Assembly: GCA_024220505.1 (NCBI GenBank)
Contig: JAKZZE010000009.1
Coordinates: 258,001 to 322,000, forward strand
Reading direction: 5' to 3'
Source of the DNA: Rhizopus arrhizus
Taxonomy: Eukaryota > Mucoromycota > Mucoromycetes > Mucorales > Rhizopodaceae
Length of the DNA: 64,000 bases
Shown: in pieces, positions 12,096-22,182 of the stretch
Layout of the letters: every line of letters begins with the position of its first letter
Numbering within the stretch: position 1 is the first letter of the stretch
Made by a program: the position numbers and the translations under genes
Notes under the pieces: generated by a model
What the model saw: the letters and a program-made list of their open reading frames with translations, nothing else
What the model was told of the DNA's origin: nothing
Databases searched by the model: none

Positions 12096-13420
12096 ATGAG
12101 TTTAAAAACGGACAATAAGCCTGAAGATACTGTTGTTAACAGTGAAGCAGAGGAATCTGAAGTTGAAGAAGGACACGAAGAAAGCAACGAGGAAGGCCTT
12201 TTAGACGAAGTTCCTGATGATATTGACGTATGCTTTTTTGTTATAATTATTATTAGCGTTTTTGTATTTGCCACTGTTTATAACATGTAACTATTTGTAG
12301 GAAATAGACCTTATTCATATGAAAATTAGTGATTTACCCAGTCTTCGCTTGGAAAGATTTAAACAACTGGAGGTACGAGTAAAAGACACGAAAATACATT
12401 CTGTACTAATAAATAATAAATATAATAGCGTCTTTATCTTCGTCAAAATTTCATCATTGACATTGATGGACTTGAAAACTTAAATAATCTTCAAGAACTT
12501 GATTTGTATGATAACAAAATATCGCACATTCGAGGACTAAATCACTTGTCTCAGCTGACGTAAAAATTAAAATCATTGTAAACAGTGAAGTCGTTGTAAC
12601 AAAATATATATAGTGATTTGGATCTTTCTTTTAACAAGATTAAGCATATTAAAAATCTCGACAAGCTTACTCAATTGAAAAATCTTTATTTTGTGAGCAA
12701 CAAGATTTCAAAAATTGAAAATTTGGATACATTTCCAAACTTGAAAAATATTGAATTAGGAGCAAACAGAATCAGAGTAATATAATCTATTTTTTTCAAC
12801 ATTTTACAAATAGATATTTATATTATTAATAGGTTATTGAAAACTTGAATGGTTTGGTTAATTTGACAGAATTGTGGTTAGGAAAAAACAAAATTACAAA
12901 ATTAGAGGTAAATAAATAGGGATAATATAAAAAAAGAATATAGCTTATTCGGTACATAGAACTTGAGTCCATTGAAAAATTTAAGATTGTTGAGTATTCA
13001 AAGTAACCGACTAACTAAAATTGAAGGATTGGAAGAATTGGATAAACTTGAAGAAATTTATCTTAGCCATAATGCCATTGCAAAAATTGAAGGCTTTCAG
13101 AATAATGTAAGGGGAAGACCAGAAAGAGAAAAAAAAAATTAATATTTTTTTAGCTCAAATTGACTATTATTGATATTGCCAACAATGCTTTAACAACGAT
13201 TGAAAATTTGTCTCATTTGCCTGCTTTGGAAGAGTTTTGGGCGAATAATAATCAATTTGATAATGAATGTTATCAACAAGTAGAAGAGGAATTGGGCAAA
13301 ATTAAGACGCTGGAGACAGTTTATTTGGAAGGAAATCCAATGCAACAAAAAAATAAGGCAACTTATCGTAACAAGATCAGATTGGCTTTATCCAACATTA
13401 AACAAATTGATGCAACGTAG
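12096..13420 (+). CDS. SDS22: Protein phosphatase 1 regulatory subunit SDS22 (leucine-rich repeats)
   Basis: The protein binds and regulates PP1 catalytic subunit in the nucleus and cytoplasm. Seven exons join in frame (12096-12227, 12301-12372, 12429-12559, 12614-12776, 12833-12907, 12960-13106, 13154-13420), giving about 328 residues. That is close to the family's usual length. An acidic N-terminal 45 residues precede about eleven 22-residue LRRs of the SDS22 type, with the repeating pattern L..L..LDLS.NKI..I..L: LQELDLYDNKISHIRGL, DLDLSFNKIKHIKNL, NLYFVSNKISKIENL, NIELGANRIR, ELWLGKNKITKLE, EEIYLSHNAIAKIEGF. It closes with an LRR cap (VYLEGNPMQ..ATYRNKIRLALSNIKQIDAT). All introns are GT-AG. 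Confidence 0.95.
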
Positions 13421-13617
13421 GTTAACATGTTTTAATATTTACATATTTTAACGATATTTATGATAGTCCTGTACGATAAAAATGGGTGGCTTATTGACTT
13501 GATTCCCGACCCACACCCAATATAAATCTGTTTTACACATACACATACACACAAGTACACCACTTATACGCCCGCTCTTTTATTTTCCTTTTTTTCTCTT
13601 TTTTAAATTCAAAAAAA
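13421..13617. promoter_or_regulatory. SDS22 terminator / Sds3-like promoter spacer
   Basis: About 200 bases contain a CA-repeat-like segment (ACACATACACATACACACAAG) and a pyrimidine-rich leader directly before the ATG at 13618. No TATA box is obvious. Confidence 0.4.
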
Positions 13618-15042
13618 ATGCTAGAAACCAATAAACCTTTTATATTTGGCTCAAGTAGTACTACAAGTTCTAATAGTGATAATAACAATAATAGTACTTC
13701 ACCGCCGCCTACTAATGCAACTAGTGAATTACCAAGACCAATGAATAGTTTTTATTATAAAGAAGAAAAGGAAACCTATTTGTCTTCTTATCAAGGGCAA
13801 CCAGCAAAACTCAATTCCGCTTTCAGTCATCCTCTACCCCATGCTCTCCCTCCTGAAGAATATACATATAAAACCAACAGTAGTAGTAGTAGTTATACAC
13901 AGTTATTGCCGATGTCACACCGTTATTCTTCACCGTCTTCAAATTTGATGAAACATATTAAAGAAGAATCACCAATCTATTCACTTAAACACAATTATAA
14001 TACCTTTGATGAATCAGATAACTGGTTCGATACACAGTATGAAGGTGATTTGGATGATAGTAACAGAAAGGCGAAAAAACGAAAAGAAATGACACTTAAA
14101 ATGGAGAAACTGAATGCAGAATTTTTAGAAAAGAAAGAAAGGTACTAATGATAGTAAACTATGGCTTTTAATATTAATTAAATGAGTAGATTATTTAATG
14201 AAAAGTTATTGTCAATTGATAAAGAATTAAAAGAAGCACGTAAAAGTTAGTTTACAATAGTACCATAAGAAAAATTAGACTGATAAGTGATAATAGATAC
14301 ACATATAACGTATTTGGATGGACTGAAGGATTTGGAAAATATGAGACGTAAAATGATTGATGACGGTCAATTATTTAGAGAGTATCAAAAGCAGGTGACA
14401 GACCATCAATTTGAGTTAGAAATATACCAAGCAGAAGAAGAATATTTAGTAAGCGCAATTTTTATATGCGTATACACAATACTTATACTTTAGCAGCTTG
14501 AGACACAAGAAATAAGAGAAAAGTTATTTAGTGTATTAGAAGAAAAGAGGCGTAAATTAAAAGAGGACAAAGATAATTGTGATTTAGCTTATGGTATTAC
14601 TATTACTGTATTTGTATTTATACATTTATTAATATTACTCACAATTACTATCATACCAGATGTCATATTTGATTCACATTCAAGACTACATAAACGTAAT
14701 TTGCGCAAAAGAGGAACAGAAAATCCGGACAATAAAACCAACAAAAGAAAACAAACAAATGATATCCTTTTTATTTATTATGACTATATTATTAACTTGC
14801 CACTAATATTATTATTATTATTACTATCCTTAACTTTTTATTAATACGTCCGACATTAGTATTCAAATTAAAAGAGGAAGATATAAACACAGACATGCAA
14901 GCAATAAGAAGCGTAGGTTAACAAATACCCATCTTATTTTTAACTTATTCTATTTAAAAAGGCGCTTCAATCAACCACACTTTCTTCACCAAAAAGAAAT
15001 CACACAGTCAATAATAAAAAAAGATTCAATGATGCGTTTTAA
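13618..15042 (+). CDS. Sds3-like subunit of the Rpd3L/Sin3 histone deacetylase complex
   Basis: Seven exons splice in frame (13618-14141, 14190-14245, 14297-14448, 14494-14593, 14660-14761, 14848-14912, 14962-15042), giving about 359 residues. The N-terminal half is Ser/Asn-rich and disordered. From about residue 150 comes the Sds3/Dep1/BRMS1-type coiled coil (KMEKLNAEFLEKKER, LFNEKLLSIDKELKEARK, DLENMRRKMIDDGQLFREYQ, LFSVLEEKRRKLKEDKD). It is followed by a basic stretch and the conserved C-terminal LVFKLKEEDINTDMQAIRS. The intron before that motif (14762-14847) starts ATATCCTTTT and ends AC. It is read as a U12-type intron and restores the family motif. Family members tether Rpd3 deacetylase to Sin3. 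The family assignment rests on the coiled coil and the KEED motif. Confidence 0.85.
14762..14847 (+). other. U12-type AT-AC intron in the Sds3-like gene
   Basis: This 86-base intron has donor ATATCCTTTT, a perfect branch-site match TCCTTAAC at 14827-14834, and a terminal AC at 14846-14847. The branch adenosine is about 14 bases from the 3' end. No GT-AG alternative joins the two coding blocks, while removing these bases gives ...TNKRKQTN-G-PTLVFKLK in frame. The neighbouring introns of the same gene are all GT-AG. Confidence 0.9.
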
Positions 15043-15689
15043 GCTTCAATGGACCAGTTTGGATAATATGCGGATTTTAAATATTTATCTGTGAGACAAT
15101 CTACTGTCTTATGCAGCATTTGATACGAACCAACGGGGAACAAAGAAGGTTAAAAGCGTAAAGTGGGGTTGAAATAGTGAGAAATTATCCTTTTTTGTAT
15201 ATATAGTCTAAGCAAACTTCATTGCACAATTGAATTCAGGTACAAACTCTCAGGGATAATTCAAGCGGTGTCCCAAAAAGGCATCTTCTGCATATACACT
15301 TTTTTTCGGAAACTATTCGTACACCTTTCAGAAAAAAAAATGACTCAGGGCCAAATTTTCATTTAGCACACCAGCCCAAAAATTTATCTCAAATAAAAAA
15401 TTAAATGTTGGCCGTTCCTACAACAATAGTACTTGACTCCACTTCGACTCTGGATGTGGTTATATGCCCTCAAATCGCCTTTTTATTCCCAGTTAATATA
15501 TGCAATATATATATATATATTTCTATATACTTTTGAAAGCTGTACACCGTGGTTTTGTTACGTCAAGTATTAATGACCTTACACCTGAATAAATTCAAGA
15601 ATCACTTAAAATCAACAAATAACTTTAAAAAAAAAAAAGAAAATAAAAGGTTAATCATAATAATCACCTTGAACTTCCGGAAGAGCTGC
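15043..15689. other. intergenic, no gene seen
   Basis: AT-rich DNA with a short TA repeat near 15508-15520. No coding or RNA signal was found. It separates the Sds3-like gene from the decayed DIRS element. Confidence 0.4.
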
Positions 15690-17490
15690 TCAACAAAATG
15701 TAATACTTTCCAATGCTGAACTTAAGATAAAACTCAAAAAGCTTATCAAAAATAATATTAAATACGATGGAGAAGAATGGACAGAGCAGGAGATGTCAGC
15801 AAGTTATTTTTACCAAATTTATGCAAGTATCGAGTCGAAGCAACATAAACTATAGCAGCAATCCATAAAGAAACAAATAGATTACGATAAGGAGCAAGAT
15901 CAACCACAGAATTCTACAACAATCTTTAAATTAAATACAGACCTTAGAAAAAGCTAGGCGTCTTAATATTTATGGATTTGTGGCAGGAAAAGAGCTAAAT
16001 GGGAACGTCAAAGATCTTACTACATTTGCGCTTCAACTCCCTAACAGCTTCAAATATCTCGAGAACGAAAACAACGAAGAGAAGGACTTGGGTCCTCCTT
16101 TGATTTTATGTAGAAGGTTTAACAAGCTACATACGAGGAATTCATCTTCAGGAGTGTCACCAAAAAAAAAATCCGTTGAAAAATATGGCTTTAGGTCAAG
16201 AGGTTTTAGAAAACTAGGATACTGGGACAGAGCTAGCCAAGAAGTTTTTTTCTTTTTGAGCGAGGACGTAGTCTGGGATCTCTCCAACAAATACTCAACA
16301 AAAACACAATCATCTAGTAACAAGTAGTAGGTACAACTAATTCTAAATACAGCATTGTCAATATCATCATTAAAAATTCAAGAAAAATACCGAAAAGAAT
16401 TAAAAAGAAAACGATAATTCAGCTGAATTAAAAGTAAGAATACCATAATATCTCTCAAAACGGCTTTTCCCGGGTGTCGCCTGAGTCAATTCATGTAGAA
16501 TTAGTAGAGGATAAGAATCCACTAATAGACTTTATCTGTTGTCAGCCAAAGGCATCAGCTTCAATTTCACAAGAAACCTAAACCATGGAGACTGAAAGTG
16601 TTCAACCTATTGTCTATCTCTCAATAGGCAGTAGACGAAGCAGTGGAGAAATCCTGTTTATTAAAGATAATAGAAATAACCCAAATAAAGCGGCTATTAT
16701 TCCAATGCTATCAATTCAAGATAGAAGGTATTTTCGCGCTACGAGAATCAATCAAAGAGGAAGGTCTGACCATCAAGATAGAGCTCAAGAATGCTCATGT
16801 GGCGATGCTTATCCACCCGGATTTTGGGTAATTCCTATCTATCTAATGCAAAAGAGTAGCATTTCAAGATCACTCCTTTCCTTTTGGCTTGAATGTTGTG
16901 CCAGTGATATTTTTCAAGCTGATGCGATTCGAACTTACACTGTTGAGAGAACAAAATATATAGATTGTTTACTACTCGGGTAATATCCATGTTTTCGCCA
17001 AGACAAAGTAAGAATCAGAACGAGCTACTAGGGTTATCATTAACTATCTGCAAATTTTGAGCTTTAATGTAAGTTAGGGGAAGAGTAATAAAGCACCACA
17101 AACAATTTAGCAATTCTTGAATTATACGTTCGACCCAAAAAAGATAAATATCATAGCTCCTCCAGTAAAATGAGGAAATTTTTGTAACGTGTTCGACAAT
17201 TGCGGAGAGACACTATACCATTCTCATGTCAATAGAGCGTAGCCCTTTTGAAAATAATATCAATGATTCTAGCAACTGGCGAAGAATTACTCCTAGCCAA
17301 GAATCTAAAGCTCCAGTTGTACAAATGGAAAAGCCTATGTCTGATATCAAAAGCTGTGAGAAAGAAACACGATTCGTGAATGCAACAGGTTGAGGGGAAG
17401 AATGCCTTTCAATGTCTTAGTGTATCATCCTCTTGTAAAAAGCGAGGTCACAGAGTATTTGTGCTGAATAAATTTTCTGTATTTAAACAT
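15690..17490 (+). pseudogene. decayed DIRS-type retrotransposon (Gag-like, reverse transcriptase, start of RNase H)
   Basis: Short frames interrupted by stops and shifts follow the order of DIRS elements. A Gag-like part is at about 15.69-16.33 kb (LNIYGFVAGKELNGNVKDL). A linker at about 16.45-16.68 kb reads in the third frame. Reverse-transcriptase blocks are at 16.65-17.03 kb: KIELKNAHVAMLIHPDF, then FPFGLNVVPVIFFKLMRFEL, then the catalytic site IVYYSGNIHVFAK. Intact relatives have Tyr-Leu-Asp-Asp in place of Tyr-Ser-Gly-Asn, so both catalytic aspartates are gone. A following piece resembles the RNase H linker (TFDPKKINIIAPPVKM). No tyrosine recombinase was seen here; the DNA after about 17.5 kb differs. 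This is a dead copy. Confidence 0.65.
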
Positions 17491-17725
17491 TTTAAATGAT
17501 TCTAAATCTTTAATATTGGGGCCAAAGAAAAAATGATTCGCTGTTTGCATTAAATGGCAATATTGATCAGTATGTGTATATCAGCTGTTAGTTGCACTCT
17601 AAGATAACTTCAGCTTCATTAATATAATATTAGTTTATACAACAACAGTAACATCAGAGCATCGAACAAACTTCATAATATTAACTTTTCCTCTCATAGT
17701 TCAATCCTGAATAGATATAGGGTTA

Positions 17726-17741
17726 GAAACAGAAAGATCTT
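17726..17741 (+). repeat. left target-site duplication of truncated LINE
   Basis: The 16-base word GAAACAGAAAGATCTT here recurs exactly at 18692-18707, flanking the LINE fragment. The final T merges with the T run that is the LINE's poly(A) tail read on the + strand. Confidence 0.85.
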
Positions 17742-18691
17742 TTTTTTTTGTATAAAATGTGTTTATTTCATATGTGCAAGTGACTGCACTCATAAAAAAT
17801 AATGATAATAATAAAAATAATAACAATAAAAATAAACATATGTAGATACTAAGTTGAGAGCATATTCTCGCGATGAATACGATGAAGCATCAATCTTGTG
17901 CGAGTGACGACCTCACCGTGGTAAAAACGTTGATTATGGAAAACGACTTTCCAATGAACCCGCCAAATGCTTAGCATCATGCAGACTACTACCATCATAC
18001 GGTCAACATTCGATTGATGCGCCGTAGCGGTTGATGCTGTAGTGGGAGGATTCATGACATCCTGAAGCTGAATGGGCCGGCTGGGGAACGTGAGGCATGA
18101 CATGAGTTGCCAAGCGGCTTGTTTCAGTGGACATGACTACACAAAGTGCTCGTCGAATTCAGGCTGGTTACACAGCAAGCAGGTAGGGGCCAAAAACCGT
18201 GCTGGATTCAAACGATACAGGCGTTGTCTTGACGGAATCTGTTTGTGGTAAATGCGCCACAGGATTGTTCGCGCCTGATGTGGCATGGCACACTGCCAGA
18301 AACGACGCCATGATTCGAGGGAAAAGCGTGGGTAAGTCGGCGGCAATGAATCAATTGGCGGCAATTGTCGATACCGATACGCTTTTATTTTGAGAGTCGA
18401 CAAAAGGGTCCCATCTGGAAGAAGAGGACTTATCAGTGCTTGGTAATTCGGTGGTGAAGCCTCAAAGTAAACAAGGTCATCTGTAGCCTCGCTTGCCGGA
18501 CGTGATCGCTTAAACTGGTCGAACTCCTCAACTTCGGTGAGAATGCCAGCTCGCAAAAGGTCAAAATATCGAAGCAAGCTGTTATGGAAAGGCATCCGTC
18601 CTTGAATTGGCCGTCGCCGCAGTGAACCCATGCTATGGTCGTAGGTATAGGCATGACGTACTAAAATAGCGCTCGCCTGGTTGAGCCGCTG
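17742..18691 (-). mobile_element. 5'-truncated LINE (C-terminal end of ORF2), dead on arrival
   Basis: Read on the minus strand this is only the last ~950 bases of a LINE. It codes the region after the reverse transcriptase (LNQASAILVRHAYTY ... SLESWRRFWQCAMPHQARTILWRIYHKQIPSRQ) and the start of the zinc-binding C-terminus (CLLCNQPEFDEHF), then stops at about 18137 followed by broken frames to 17849. The 3' end is a poly(A) tail (T run at 17741-17749 on +). A 16-base target duplication surrounds it, which is the hallmark of target-primed insertion with 5' truncation. The sequence differs from the complete LINE at 41.6-47.1 kb, so it is a different subfamily. Confidence 0.8.
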
Positions 18692-18707
18692 GAAACAGAA
18701 AGATCTT
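18692..18707 (+). repeat. right target-site duplication of truncated LINE
   Basis: Exact copy of the word at 17726-17741, marking the 5' truncation point of the LINE. Confidence 0.85.
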
Positions 18708-19005
18708 GAACATAGTAGAATAAATTTGGCGCTGAGCTTAATTACAAACATACCAGTCAGTTAAAATAATAAAAGAACCATAAACAAAATGCATAAAATT
18801 CTACAAGAATTATGTAGCTCATTTAACCTTGAGTCGAACTTTGTCAATGCTTAAGTATCCTCTATATATTATCTGTTTTTTGTTCTTTCGTACTTCCTTT
18901 AGGTGCACAATTTAAGCCAATAAAAGGCGTTAGTTCAGTAACAAATTTGACGGGCAAACAATATCCTCGTACTTTTTTTTTTCTTCTCTGGTCCTAATAA
19001 ATAAT

Positions 19006-19468
19006 ATGTCTTCATTTTACTGGAAAGCTGGTTGCGTTTTTGGTAATCTTGTTTTTACCACAATTGTTTTAAAGGCTAATGACAAAACGTAGGTTTAACT
19101 GGAATTGGCCTTGGTGCTTTTGGCTCACATGGACTTGCTAAAGTAGTTGGTGATAACCCAGCAAAGCTCAAGGTATAAATAAAGCATAAAAACAATAGAG
19201 TAGAAACTTATGTCCCCTTTAGAGTTGGTCTGTGGCTACTCAATATCAAATGATGCAAAGCGTTGCTCTTTTAGCTTTGTCTTCCATTCCTAGTTCTGTT
19301 CGACGCATTCACCCAGCCGCACAACCCATGATTTTGGGTGGAACTGTGATGTTTAGTGGATCCATTTACTTGTTGACGCTTCAAAGAGAGAAGTTCAAAG
19401 CACTTGGCCCAGTTACACCGTTGGGTGGACTGGTATTGATGGCTGGCTGGGCTGCCTTGCTGTTATAG
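19006..19468 (+). CDS. DUF423 / TMEM256-like small membrane protein
   Basis: Three exons (19006-19042, 19093-19172, 19223-19468) give about 120 residues, the usual size for the family. The order of hydrophobic segments and the signature are typical: GLTGIGLGAFGSHGL near the N-terminus, then WSVATQYQMMQSVALLAL, MILGGTVMFSGSIYLL, and a final GPVTPLGGLVLMAGWAALLL. Four membrane segments are expected. The biochemical role of the family is unknown. In animals the relative TMEM256 is reported from mitochondria and plasma membrane. The start ATG opens a 12-codon first exon that joins the GLTG motif in frame. Confidence 0.9.
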
Positions 19469-19817
19469 TACTCCAAATACTGTTTTTTATATATTAAACA
19501 GCTACGTAAAAGTATATAACTTTTTTCTGCATGAAGCACCACTAATGTCTATTAACATACAAATCCATAAGTTTTATAAGGGATATATAGCAGCACATTT
19601 TTTGAAGTACAAATGGATTATTTACGTATTTAGTTTGCAAGATAGCAAAAGTTTCGTCTTGTTTTGTTTTTGGTATTTGACAATCGTGCTGTAATGATCG
19701 TGATCCCTAACACATTTAAAAAGATGCATAATAGATGATTCTTATTCTCCATCATTAAAACACATTCGATGTTATTTTATTTTAAATGATTATTAAAAAG
19801 TGTGATTTGTTTTAACT
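19469..19817. other. convergent 3' region between DUF423 gene and PAB1
   Basis: AT-rich, without ORFs. It should hold both 3' UTRs and polyadenylation sites. Confidence 0.4.
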
Positions 19818-21832
19818 TTAGGCGGTTGCTTCTTCTTTGCTTTCTTCCTTGGGCAATTCAGATAAGTGGGCTTTAAGAACTTCCATGGCTTCGTTAATCT
19901 TGCCATCCAAAGCCTTGCTGTCTTCGAGAAGGTTCAACAATTCACCATTATCCATTTCTAAGAGCATACCAGTAATCTTACCGGCAAATTCGGGTTGTTG
20001 AGCGTTAATCAAGGGGTAAAGACGTTCACCGAGCATCTGCTTTTGAGCTTCAGCAGGGGCAGCAGCCAAAGCAGCAGCGGTCAAAGGAGCAACAGCAGAC
20101 TCGGCAGACTCGGCAGCAGCGGGAGCAGCAGCAGCAGGACGAGATTGGTTAGCGTACTTGCGCTGACCAGCAGCACCACCACGAGGAGCACGAGGTTGAC
20201 GGGGAGGACGCACGTTACCGTTGGCAGCAAAGCCTTGAGGAGGGAAACCGGGCATGGGCTGACCTTGCTGAGGAGCCCAACGAGGACGGGGCATCATACC
20301 ATTAGGAGCAAAAACGGCAGGACGTTGGCCTTGAGGCATGAATTGTCCGGGAGGAGCATAGAACATGGGAGCACTAGGCATGTATCCAGGAGCGCCAGGC
20401 ATGGGCATACCTTGCTGCATGCGCATTTGGTTGCGTTGGGCCATCTGAGCCTCCAATTGAGAACGACGAATTTCCTTGCGTTGAGCAAGAGCAACATAGA
20501 TAGGCTTAGAGCCAATCATACGGCCATTCATTTCAGTTACAGCCTTGGTGGCTTCATCAGGGGAAGAGAAGCAGACGAAACCGAAGCCTTTGGATGTATC
20601 CTTATCATCACACATGACCTTGGCAGAGGTGATCACACCGTAGACAGAGAATTCTTGGCGAAGCTTTTCATCATCAATATCGTCATCCAAGTTCTTAATG
20701 TACAAATTGACGCCTTGGTATTTGGCAAGCTTTTCAAGCTTGGCTTGTTCGTATTGCTTACGAAGCTCTTCTTCACGCTCAGTCTTCTTTTGAGCACGAG
20801 CAACGTAAAGAGTCTTTCCCTTGTGCTCAGTTTCGTTCAAAGCATCGACAGCCTTTTGGGCATCTTCATGATTTTCAAAGTTGACAAAACCAAAGCCCTT
20901 AGATTTACCTTCATCATCTGTTTGGACAAGGGCAGAGGTGATGGGGCCGAATTTGGCAAGCATCTCACTAAACTCTTCATCTTTAATGCTTTCATCCAAA
21001 TTCTTAACGTAAACGTTAGTGAACTTGGCTCTGAATTGCTCAATCTTGGCTTGACGTTCCTTTTTAGGGACGTGGCGACCGACGTAACTACAATTGCAAA
21101 TGAATACACACGCACATACAATCGCTCAAAAGCACACACTCGCTTTACCCCAATTTGTTTTTTTCTACTTACACTTTCTTATCGTTCAAAAGCATACCGT
21201 TAACATGCTTGATAGCATTATCGGCAGCTTCTTCGGTTTCGTAGTGAACAAAACCGTAACCTTTAGAGTTACCACTTTCATCCAAAGCAATCTTGCAAGA
21301 CAAAATGTTACCGAAAGCGGAGAAGGTGTCATGAAGAGCCTTGTTATCAATGGAAGGATCAAGGTTCTTGATGAAAACATTTCCGGAACCAGTCTTACGA
21401 AGAGAGGGGTCACGTTGAGACCACATTATACGACAGGGCTTGCCCTTAATCAAAGTGTAGTTGAGGCTTTCCAATGCACGTTCACCTGTCATAAAAAGAA
21501 GAAATTAACATGACTGATTGGGTGTACAAATGAATCTTACCATCAACAATGTTGTGGAAGTTGACATAAGCATAACCTAAGCTGCGGCGAGTGACAGCAT
21601 CACGACAGACACGAATGGATGCAACAGGACCAATCATGTTGAACATCTCAAAGAGCATGGCCTCGGTAACTGAAGGATCAAGTTCACCTACATAAAGGGA
21701 GGCGGAAGGAGGAGCTGTACCGGCGGGAAGAGCAGAAGCTTGGGCTTGAGCAATTTGTTGTTGTTGTTCAGCAGAGAGTTGTTGAACAGGAACAGCGGCT
21801 TCAACAGGAGTGGTGATGGGAGAAGTAGACAT
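19818..21832 (-). CDS. PAB1: Poly(A)-binding protein
   Basis: Three exons (21832-21541, 21485-21173, 21087-19818) give about 624 residues. Four RRMs follow a Gln/Ala-rich N-terminus: RRM1 ([20 protein letters not shown] ... LGYAYVNF), RRM2 ([16 protein letters not shown] ... KGYGFVHY), RRM3 ([16 protein letters not shown] ... KGFGFVNF), RRM4 ([16 protein letters not shown] ... KGFGFVCF). A Pro/Met/Gly/Arg-rich linker and a C-terminal MLLE domain ([29 protein letters not shown]) complete the standard architecture. The protein coats mRNA poly(A) tails and contacts eIF4G. The second ATG of the first exon was taken because homologues start there ([11 protein letters not shown]). The A-rich leader just upstream recalls the autoregulatory A tract of other PAB mRNAs. 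Confidence 0.97.
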
Positions 21833-22182
21833 GATTTTTTCTATTTTATAATTTTTTTGGATGCTTTTTCTATGTTTATATAAAGTATTTGTCAAATCTA
21901 CACAAAAGATAAAGATGAAGATTAGACAAAAAAGGAATCAACGGCGAATAAACGTCGAAAGTGGGTGGAAGAAAAAGAGACAGAGAGAAAGAGAAAGAGC
22001 AAAAAAAAAAAAAAAAAAAAAAAAAATTATTTTTGGATTATTATATCAGAGCCGTTTCCGGTCCACTCTCTCACAGATCCAGCTCGAATTAAGACAAAAT
22101 TAAAAAAAATTTTAGCTTCGGAAGTTTGTTTCATTCACAAAGTTGCTTTAAAAAGAAAAATGGAAGCAAGTCAGCAAGTGGC
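21833..22182 (-). promoter_or_regulatory. PAB1 promoter and A-rich 5' leader
   Basis: In mRNA sense, the ~40 bases before the PAB1 start contain runs of seven and six A residues separated by A/T. Further upstream lies a long pyrimidine tract (the poly-A run at 22000-22025 on +). A possible TATA-like TATATAAA is near 21878. The A-rich leader is a candidate site for autoregulation by Pab1; this is inference by analogy. Confidence 0.45.

Noticed and set aside
19995..21203. A 402-codon ORF on the + strand
   Set aside because: Antisense shadow of the GC-richer PAB1 coding region. It has no family motif, and the minus-strand frame carries four RRMs and an MLLE domain.
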